6,322 nt of DNA from Flavobacteriaceae bacterium (lineage in GTDB: Bacteria > Bacteroidota > Bacteroidia > Flavobacteriales > Flavobacteriaceae): positions 1-6,322 of the forward strand of contig JAURBD010000090.1 in assembly GCA_030829155.1 (NCBI GenBank), given 5' to 3'. Made by a program: the position numbers and the translations under genes. The notes under the pieces were generated by a model. The model saw only the letters and a list, made by a program, of their open reading frames with translations. It did no database searches and was not told the origin of the DNA. Below are positions 1 to 3,965 of the stretch, piece by piece. Every line of letters starts with the position of its first letter. Within the stretch, counting starts at the first letter, position 1.

Positions 1-41
1 GGGATTTCTCCGGCAATAATTTTTGAAAAAATACTTGACAT
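1..41 (-). CDS. HIT-family (HinT-like) nucleotide-binding protein, N-terminal fragment
   Basis: Reading leftward from an ATG at 41-39 gives MSSIFSKIIAGEI followed by a partial Pro codon, and the gene then leaves the window. This matches the usual beginning of HIT-domain purine nucleoside phosphoramidases (S-I-F-x-K-I-I-x-G-E-I-P), small homodimeric enzymes that hydrolyse nucleoside 5'-phosphoramidates. The catalytic H-x-H-x-H motif would lie beyond the window and cannot be checked. The ATG follows the greA TAA with no intervening base, so the two genes are almost certainly one transcript with coupled translation. From memory, greA followed by a HIT gene is a common order in flavobacteria. The identification rests on 13 residues plus context. 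Confidence 0.75.
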   Translation of the reverse strand, partial: MSSIFSKIIAGEI

Positions 42-518
42 TTAAGTTCTACTTATTTTGGTAATCTCGAGTTGGATAGTTCCATTGGGAACATTTATCT
101 CTGCCATTTCACCTACTTTTTTACCTAATAATCCTTTGCCAATAGGTGAGTTTACTGATATCTTCCCAGTTTTTAGATCGGCTTCACTTTGGGCAACTAA
201 TGTGTAGGTCATTTTCATTCCATTACTTTTATTGATTAATTCGACGGTGGATAATACCAAAACTTTTGAGACATCCAATTGGGACTCATCGATGAGCCTT
301 GCATTTGCATAATTCTCCTCCATTTTGGCAATCCGCATTTCGAGCATACCTTGCGCCTCTTTGGCAGCGTCATATTCTGCATTTTCACTCAAATCTCCTT
401 TATCTCTGGCTTCCGCAATGGCTTGAGACGCCTTGGGGCGTTCAATATCTTTCAAATGATTGAGCTCTTCTTTTAATTTTTTTAAACCTTCTTCGGTATA
501 ATATGAAGTTTTACTCAT
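42..518 (-). CDS. greA: Transcription elongation factor GreA
   Basis: 158 residues, the normal GreA length. GreA enters the secondary channel of RNA polymerase and stimulates cleavage of backtracked transcripts. Residues about 8-75 form the N-terminal antiparallel coiled coil. Its tip carries the signature A-R-D-K-G-D-L-S-E-N-A-E-Y at 37-49, with the acidic pair D42 and E45 equivalent to D41/E44 of E. coli GreA, which coordinate the catalytic metal. Residues about 83-158 form the FKBP-like domain that binds polymerase, including the conserved P-I-G-K-G-L-L-G-K-K-V-G segment near 125-136. The ATG at 518-516 is preceded by an A-rich stretch and no Shine-Dalgarno sequence, as expected in Bacteroidota. 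It is co-directional with the abutting HIT gene. A -7 box and a hairpin lie upstream. All key residues are present. Confidence 0.97.
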   Translation of the reverse strand: MSKTSYYTEEGLKKLKEELNHLKDIERPKASQAIAEARDKGDLSENAEYDAAKEAQGMLEMRIAKMEENYANARLIDESQLDVSKVLVLSTVELINKSNGMKMTYTLVAQSEADLKTGKISVNSPIGKGLLGKKVGEMAEINVPNGTIQLEITKISRT

Positions 519-541
519 TTTTAGTTAGTTTTATTACTAAT

Positions 542-567
542 AAAAAACCCTGCCATAAGGAAGGGTT
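542..567 (-). terminator. Terminator-like hairpin with T-run in the greA leader region
   Basis: On the minus strand AACCCT (567-562) pairs with AGGGTT (551-546). An inner CC/GG pair sits beyond one G-A mismatch, closing a four-base loop. The 3' arm runs into six T residues (547-542), the form of a Rho-independent terminator reading leftward. It lies only 24 bases before the greA start and just downstream of the proposed greA -7 box. It could stop transcripts arriving from dxs through the antisense strand of the Rieske-like gene, attenuate greA, or act as a 5' stem-loop. On the plus strand no T-run follows, so it should not terminate in that direction. Confidence 0.6.
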
Positions 568-573
568 GTAATA

Positions 574-581
574 CAAATATA
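574..581 (-). promoter_or_regulatory. Candidate greA promoter, -7 element
   Basis: The minus strand reads TATATTTG here, an exact match to the Bacteroidota -7 consensus TAnnTTTG. I see no clear TTTG at the -33 position upstream, so only half of the promoter is supported. If used, transcription would start near 567-570 and the greA leader would be about 50 nt, beginning almost exactly with the hairpin at 567-546. The element lies only five bases from the start codon of the divergent Rieske-like gene. Confidence 0.5.
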
Positions 582-586
582 AGAAT

Positions 587-1048
587 TTGAGTGATTTAAC
601 CCTATTTTTAAAAAAGAAGTTCTTCAATGCTTTTTGGATTCTTATTTTATTGACTTCTTGTTCAAGCTCTGATTTGGAACGAAATCCGTATTTACCTGAA
701 TTTTCCTTTCGGTTTCAAGTCAATTTGAATTTACCCGAATATGACGACTTGAGATATGCCGGGGGATCGGTTTTGATTCCCCAATTGGGTCACAAAGGTG
801 TTTTGGTTTTTAATTTAAATGGCAATATTTTTTTTGCATGGGAAGCTAGTTGTCCGAATCATCCTCCTAACAGCTGTTCTCAAACTCAAATCAAAGGAGT
901 GTTGGCAGAGTGTTCATGCGAAAAATTCCAATACAGTTTAGCAACAGGTCAGTTACTTAACCCATCAGAGGAGGATTCTGAAAAAGGATATCCTTTGCTT
1001 TTCTATCAAACAGAAAACAGAGGAAATTCTGTGATAATTTCGAATTAA
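587..1048 (+). CDS. Lipoprotein with degenerate Rieske-like domain
   Basis: 153 residues. A short basic N-region (K9-K11) and hydrophobic stretch (F12-L22) lead to the lipobox L-T-S-C at 22-25, so this should be a processed lipoprotein with C25 acylated. Residues about 60-150 resemble a Rieske [2Fe-2S] fold, but the ligand boxes are altered. Box 1 reads C89-P-N-H92 instead of C-x-H. Box 2 reads C109-S-C111-E112 instead of C-x-x-H, followed by the usual F-x-Y-S-L-x-T-G-Q. An extra C97 is present. A normal two-Cys/two-His cluster therefore cannot be assumed. The start must be TTG at 587, the only usual start codon between the in-frame stop at 569-571 and the lipobox. From memory, similar short 'Rieske' proteins occur beside greA in flavobacteria; their function is unknown to me. 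The stop codon overlaps that of dxs. Confidence 0.8.
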   Translation: MSDLTLFLKKKFFNAFWILILLTSCSSSDLERNPYLPEFSFRFQVNLNLPEYDDLRYAGGSVLIPQLGHKGVLVFNLNGNIFFAWEASCPNHPPNSCSQTQIKGVLAECSCEKFQYSLATGQLLNPSEEDSEKGYPLLFYQTENRGNSVIISN

Positions 1049-2820
1049 GAGATTTTTTGATGAAGAGTTAATATTGAGGATGCGATTCCAATTGAATCCA
1101 TGCCGATCTCTTTTTGTAGTTCAGCTTTGGTTCCATGGGAAATAAAACGATCTGGAATACCTATTCTATTTATTTGATGTTGGTGTCCGTTTTCGTTTGC
1201 CCATTCTAAAATTGCACTTCCTGCTCCCCCTGCTAATGCTCCATCTTCTACTGTAAAAATTGCAATGTGGTTTTCAAAAATATCTTGTAGAAGTTTTTGG
1301 TCTAAAGGCTTGATAATTCCTAGGTCATAGTGACTAGGATTACATTCTATCTCAATGATATCCAATGCCTCCTTTACATTTTCAGCCATTGTTCCTACAG
1401 AAATAACTGCAATCTGCTTTCCTTTTTTGAGGCAGCTTCCCTGAAACAATGAGATTTTTTGTAAAGGAACTTTCCAGTTCGATATTTTACCATAACCTCG
1501 AGGATATCGGATTGCAACAGGACCATTAATACCCAATTGTAGGGTGTATAGGGTTTGCCTGAGCTGAATTTCATTTCTTGGAGCTAGAATACGAATGTTG
1601 GGTATTGCTCTTAACATTGCAATATCAAAAACTCCGTGGTGCGTTGGGCCATCTTCTCCAACCAAACCTGCACGATCCAAGCAAAAGACAACTCTCAAAT
1701 TTTGAAGGGCAACATCATGAATAACTTGATCGTAAGCACGCTGTAAAAAAGTTGAATAAATGGCACAAAAGGGCAGAACTCCTTTGGTCGCCATGCCAGC
1801 TGCTAAAGTTATTGCATGTTGCTCCGCAATACCAACATCATAAGCACGTTTTGGAAATGTTTCCATCATTAATTTCATAGAACTTCCAGTTGGCATTGCT
1901 GGAGTAATCCCAACAATGGATTCATTTTGACTTGCCAGTTCTACTAAAGTTTCCCCAAAAACATCTTGATATTTAGAGGTTGGGCGTTCTGTTTTTGGAA
2001 TTAGAATTCCAGTTTTACGATCGAATTTTCCTGGAGCATGATAGGTTACCTGATCCAATTCTGCCGGTTCAAGACCTTTTCCTTTGGTTGTTACAACATG
2101 AAGCAGACGAGGGCTTTTTTGTTTTTTTAATTCTTTAAAAGCGGAGATTAGACTTTTTAGGTCGTGACCATCTATGGGACCATTATATGGAATATTTAGG
2201 GCTTGAAAAACATTGTTGGAATCTGATAATTCCTTTTTGACTTTTTCAAAATAATTTTTCAATGCCCCTACACTAGGATCAATTCCAATGGCATTATCGT
2301 TAAGAACAATAATTAAATTAGCATCTGATACTCCTGCGTGATTGAGTGCCTCTAATGCTATTCCACCAGCAATAGAGGCGTCACCAATTACTGCAATATG
2401 AGTTTGAGAATTGTTTTGTTGATTTGCCAAAGCCATCCCCAAGGCTGCCGATATTGAAGTTGATGCATGACCCGTTCCAAAAGTGTCGTAGATACTTTCT
2501 TTTCGACTAGGAAAGCCACTAAGTCCCCCCAGCTGACGGTTTGTTGAAAATTGAGTTCTTCTTCCCGTGATGATTTTATGACCATAAGCTTGGTGGCCAA
2601 CATCCCATATGAGTTGATCGATCGGAGTTTCAAAAACATAGTGAAGTGCAAGCGTAAGCTCAACCACACCTAGGCTTGCCCCTAAGTGTCCTTGTTTAGT
2701 TGATACAACATCAATAATTTCTTGGCGTAACTCATTTGCTAGTTGAGTTAAATCCTCAACATTAAGCTTTCGAAGTTCTTCCGGCGTATCGATTTTTTTT
2801 AAAATGGATTCTTTCTTCAC
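1045..2820 (-). CDS. dxs: 1-deoxy-D-xylulose-5-phosphate synthase
   Basis: 591 residues, slightly shorter than the roughly 620 of E. coli Dxs. The enzyme condenses pyruvate and glyceraldehyde 3-phosphate with thiamine diphosphate, the first step of the non-mevalonate (MEP) isoprenoid pathway; its product also feeds thiamine and pyridoxal synthesis in many bacteria. Seen in order: H45 in G-H-L-G, the thiamine-diphosphate/metal motif beginning G146-D147-A148 and ending N174-D175-N176, H261 in the Y-H-A segment, catalytic E333 in I-A-E-Q-H, and E-D-G-P-T-H-H-G at 389-396. The C-terminal transketolase domain spans about 470-585. GDA in place of GDG is, from memory, usual in this lineage. The start is GTG at 2820-2818, which places the N-terminus where family members begin; no in-frame ATG is nearby. 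It is divergent from tadA and convergent with the Rieske-like gene. Confidence 0.97.
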   Translation of the reverse strand: MKKESILKKIDTPEELRKLNVEDLTQLANELRQEIIDVVSTKQGHLGASLGVVELTLALHYVFETPIDQLIWDVGHQAYGHKIITGRRTQFSTNRQLGGLSGFPSRKESIYDTFGTGHASTSISAALGMALANQQNNSQTHIAVIGDASIAGGIALEALNHAGVSDANLIIVLNDNAIGIDPSVGALKNYFEKVKKELSDSNNVFQALNIPYNGPIDGHDLKSLISAFKELKKQKSPRLLHVVTTKGKGLEPAELDQVTYHAPGKFDRKTGILIPKTERPTSKYQDVFGETLVELASQNESIVGITPAMPTGSSMKLMMETFPKRAYDVGIAEQHAITLAAGMATKGVLPFCAIYSTFLQRAYDQVIHDVALQNLRVVFCLDRAGLVGEDGPTHHGVFDIAMLRAIPNIRILAPRNEIQLRQTLYTLQLGINGPVAIRYPRGYGKISNWKVPLQKISLFQGSCLKKGKQIAVISVGTMAENVKEALDIIEIECNPSHYDLGIIKPLDQKLLQDIFENHIAIFTVEDGALAGGAGSAILEWANENGHQHQINRIGIPDRFISHGTKAELQKEIGMDSIGIASSILTLHQKIS

Positions 2821-2824
2821 AAAG

Positions 2825-2832
2825 CAAAGGTA
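2825..2832 (-). promoter_or_regulatory. Candidate dxs promoter, -7 element
   Basis: The minus strand reads TACCTTTG, an exact TAnnTTTG match, in the 57-bp gap between dxs and tadA. Its last base is only four bases from the dxs GTG, so the expected transcription start falls on or beside the start codon and the mRNA would be leaderless or nearly so. No clear -33 TTTG is visible. Confidence 0.5.
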
Positions 2833-2877
2833 GGAGTAAATTCAGGATTATGAATTGTGAAATGCTTACTTTTAAGG

Positions 2878-3312
2878 ATGGAATTGAATGATGAGTACTT
2901 TATGAAGAAAGCCCTTGACCAAGCAGAAATGGCTTTTGAGTTAGATGAGGTCCCTGTTGGAGCTGTTGTAGTAGTTGGTCAGCGAATTATAGCTAGGGCA
3001 CATAATCTCACCGAACGTTTAAAAGATGTTACTGCTCATGCCGAAATGCAGGCCATTACCGCTGCTGCTCATTTTTTAAACGGGAAGTATTTGAAAGGGT
3101 GCACACTCTACGTTACTCTTGAGCCTTGTGTAATGTGTATGGGAGCATTATACTGGAGTCAATTGGATCGAATTGTTTTTGGTGCAGCAGATCTCAAAAG
3201 AGGTTTTGCTGCAAAAGGAATCCAAGCCCACCCCAAAACCAAAGTCCAAGGAGGTATTTTGGCGGAGGCTTCTGCACTTGTTTTAGATGATTTTTTTAAA
3301 AAAAAGAGATAA
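2878..3312 (+). CDS. tadA: tRNA-specific adenosine deaminase TadA
   Basis: 144 residues from the ATG at 2878. The enzyme deaminates A34 to inosine in the anticodon of tRNA-Arg(ACG). The zinc deaminase signature is complete: H54-A-E56, with H54 as ligand and E56 as proton shuttle, and P83-C84-V-M-C87 supplying the two cysteine ligands. E-V-P-V-G-A at 24-29 and the C-terminal region fit the TadA/CDA fold. A GTG at 2857 would add seven residues (MKCLLLR), but family members begin near this ATG with a short stretch before the Y-F-M-K-K-A-L helix, so 2878 is preferred. AAGG directly abuts the ATG and is too close to act as a Shine-Dalgarno sequence. The gene ends in a T7A8 homopolymer run encoding F-F-K-K-K. 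No clear plus-strand promoter is visible. From memory, divergence from dxs is common in flavobacteria. Confidence 0.95.
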   Translation: MELNDEYFMKKALDQAEMAFELDEVPVGAVVVVGQRIIARAHNLTERLKDVTAHAEMQAITAAAHFLNGKYLKGCTLYVTLEPCVMCMGALYWSQLDRIVFGAADLKRGFAAKGIQAHPKTKVQGGILAEASALVLDDFFKKKR

Positions 3313-3338
3313 AAAAAGCACTCGAAACGAATGCTTTT
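3311..3338 (-). terminator. Terminator of csp, possibly shared with tadA
   Basis: AAAAGCA (3314-3320) pairs with TGCTTTT (3332-3338). After one C-A mismatch, TCG (3322-3324) pairs with CGA (3328-3330) around an AAA loop. Read leftward, the hairpin is followed by a T7 run (3317-3311), giving a good Rho-independent terminator 22 bases past the csp stop. Read rightward, only the four T of the stem follow, so termination of tadA would be weaker. The A-run overlaps the tadA stop codon. Confidence 0.7.
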
Positions 3339-3360
3339 AAATAATCAAAATAAAATGTTT

Positions 3361-3552
3361 TTATAGAACCTGAACTTGTCCTGCAACTTTTCCTTTTCTA
3401 CCTTCTTCTTCAACATATTCTACTTTGTCGCCCTCATTGAGAGTTACCCCGTCAAGAGACGTTACGTGGACAAAAATGTCCTCACCTGTTTCATCATTAG
3501 TTATGAAACCATAACCTTTTGATGGATTAAAAAACTTTACTGTACCTGTCAT
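3361..3552 (-). CDS. Cold-shock domain protein (CspA family)
   Basis: 63 residues forming a single cold-shock domain, a five-stranded OB-fold that binds single-stranded RNA and DNA and acts as an RNA chaperone in the cytoplasm. RNP1 is K-G-Y-G-F-I at about 11-16 and RNP2 is I-F-V-H-V at about 25-29. The basic/aromatic start T-V-K-F-F-N is typical. The start is ATG at 3552-3550, giving the canonical MTGTVKFF beginning. The frame stays open upstream to a TTG at 3609, but that extension would cross the csp promoter and carries a hydrophobic sequence foreign to the family, so it is rejected. The gene has its own promoter at 3582-3610, an unusual hexamer repeat against the ATG, and a terminator after the stop. 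The paralogue cannot be named from sequence alone. Cold induction is not demonstrated. Confidence 0.95.
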   Translation of the reverse strand: MTGTVKFFNPSKGYGFITNDETGEDIFVHVTSLDGVTLNEGDKVEYVEEEGRKGKVAGQVQVL

Positions 3553-3570
3553 GATAATGATAACGATAAT
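3553..3570 (-). repeat. Three tandem hexamers abutting the csp start codon
   Basis: Read on the minus strand, ATTATC GTTATC ATTATC runs directly into the csp ATG: three six-base copies differing at one base. It fills most of the short predicted csp leader, where a ribosome-binding site would otherwise lie, and contains no Shine-Dalgarno sequence. The repeat is visible directly; any role in translation or autoregulation is inference. Confidence 0.8.
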
Positions 3571-3581
3571 TAGTGAAAGTA

Positions 3582-3610
3582 CAAATTTAGGTATTTGTTT
3601 GAAAATCAAA
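3582..3610 (-). promoter_or_regulatory. csp promoter, -33 and -7 elements
   Basis: On the minus strand TTTG (3610-3607) is separated by 17 bases from TAAATTTG (3589-3582), matching both halves of the Bacteroidota primary promoter (TTTG ... TAnnTTTG). It is the most complete promoter in the window. Transcription should begin near 3577, giving a leader of about 25 nt. A/T-tracts upstream (3624-3654) might add curvature or an UP-like effect. Confidence 0.65.
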
Positions 3611-3623
3611 CATTAAATTTGTC

Positions 3624-3654
3624 AAAAAAAAATAAAAATTTATTCTTTTTTTTT
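3624..3654 (-). terminator. A/T-only inverted repeat at the end of the small membrane protein gene
   Basis: A9 (3624-3632) and T9 (3646-3654) could pair around a 13-base AT-rich loop. Read leftward, the A9 arm lies in the lysine-rich tail of the small membrane protein gene and the T9 arm follows its stop codon, so the layout resembles a terminator made only of A-T pairs. A stem without G-C pairs would be weak. It may instead be simple homopolymer composition upstream of the csp promoter. Confidence 0.3.
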
Positions 3655-3885
3655 CTTTCCTACATTCATTTTGCTAAAATTTTCCTTAGTTAGCGTGTAA
3701 TCTGATATTTTTTTGTCTTTCCAACGATGATAAAGAAATAGGGGTAAATAAATAAAAGCTCCAAGTAAAACGCCCATTCCAATTATTTTTTCACCTTGGT
3801 TATAATCAAGTGTTTCTTTAACATAGTATCCTCTGGACAGAACAGCTAAAAAGGTAATAAATAAAATTCTGAGAACGTATTTCAT
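3640..3885 (-). CDS. Small two-helix membrane protein of unknown function
   Basis: 81 residues from the ATG at 3885-3883. Two hydrophobic segments are visible, about 4-22 and 34-52, joined by a short polar loop (K23-K33). Basic residues before the first helix and after the second (Y-H-R-W-K-D-K-K, 52-59) suggest both ends are cytoplasmic by the positive-inside rule. The tail contains D-Y-T-L-T-K-E-N-F and ends in four lysines. No signal-peptide cleavage site or catalytic motif is seen. From memory, similar short proteins with this Y-H-R-W-K ... D-Y-T-L-T pattern are annotated as hypothetical in flavobacteria, so the gene is probably real and conserved. It follows aspS on the same strand after an 80-base spacer with no recognisable -7 element, so it is probably co-transcribed with aspS. 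No function is assigned. Confidence 0.8.
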   Translation of the reverse strand: MKYVLRILFITFLAVLSRGYYVKETLDYNQGEKIIGMGVLLGAFIYLPLFLYHRWKDKKISDYTLTKENFSKMNVGKKKKE

Positions 3886-3895
3886 AAATTTTTTT

Positions 3896-3915
3896 AAAAA
3901 CGCTTATCCGTTTTT
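3896..3915 (-). other. Symmetrical hairpin ahead of the small membrane protein gene
   Basis: AAAAACG and CGTTTTT form a perfect seven-base-pair stem around a six-base loop, ending 10 bases before the ATG at 3885. Only two pairs are G-C. On the minus strand the T5 is part of the stem and is followed by A residues. It is at best a weak terminator and could equally affect translation initiation. Confidence 0.4.
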
Positions 3916-3926
3916 GATCCTCCAAA

Positions 3927-3958
3927 TCAGGAATTTTTTTAATCTCAAATTCCCCTGA
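3927..3958 (-). other. Hairpin just after the aspS stop codon
   Basis: TCAGGAATTT (3927-3936) is complementary to AAATTCCCCTGA (3947-3958), apart from a two-C bulge, with a 10-base loop. On the minus strand it begins seven bases after the aspS stop. Only TTT follows the stem, so termination would be inefficient. An mRNA-stabilising or processing role in the aspS 3' region is possible but is inference. Confidence 0.4.
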
Positions 3959-3965
3959 AATGACA

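Noticed and set aside
146..148. Residue GDA instead of GDG in the Dxs thiamine-diphosphate motif as a loss of function (protein positions)
   Set aside because: The remainder of the motif and all catalytic residues are intact, and I recall GDA as usual in flavobacterial Dxs.
279..476. Plus-strand open frame opposite greA
   Set aside because: It lies wholly inside a well-supported gene on the other strand and shows no recognisable protein features.
1023..1041. Possible terminator hairpin GAAATT/AATTTC at the end of the Rieske-like gene
   Set aside because: The six-pair stem has only one G-C pair, lies within coding sequence, and the nearest T-run on the plus strand is 12 bases away.
2388..2669. 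Second minus-strand open frame inside dxs
   Set aside because: It is an alternative frame of the confidently assigned dxs coding region, with no family resemblance.
2867..2874. TACTTTTA as a tadA -7 element
   Set aside because: It misses the final G of TAnnTTTG, has no -33 partner, and sits only three bases before the ATG.
2857..2877. Earlier GTG start for tadA adding MKCLLLR
   Set aside because: It gives an atypical N-terminus; the ATG at 2878 gives the normal TadA length and beginning.
3553..3609. N-terminal extension of the cold-shock protein to a TTG at 3609
   Set aside because: The added 19 residues are hydrophobic and foreign to the family, and the matching -33/-7 promoter (3582-3610) lies inside the extension, so it would not be transcribed.
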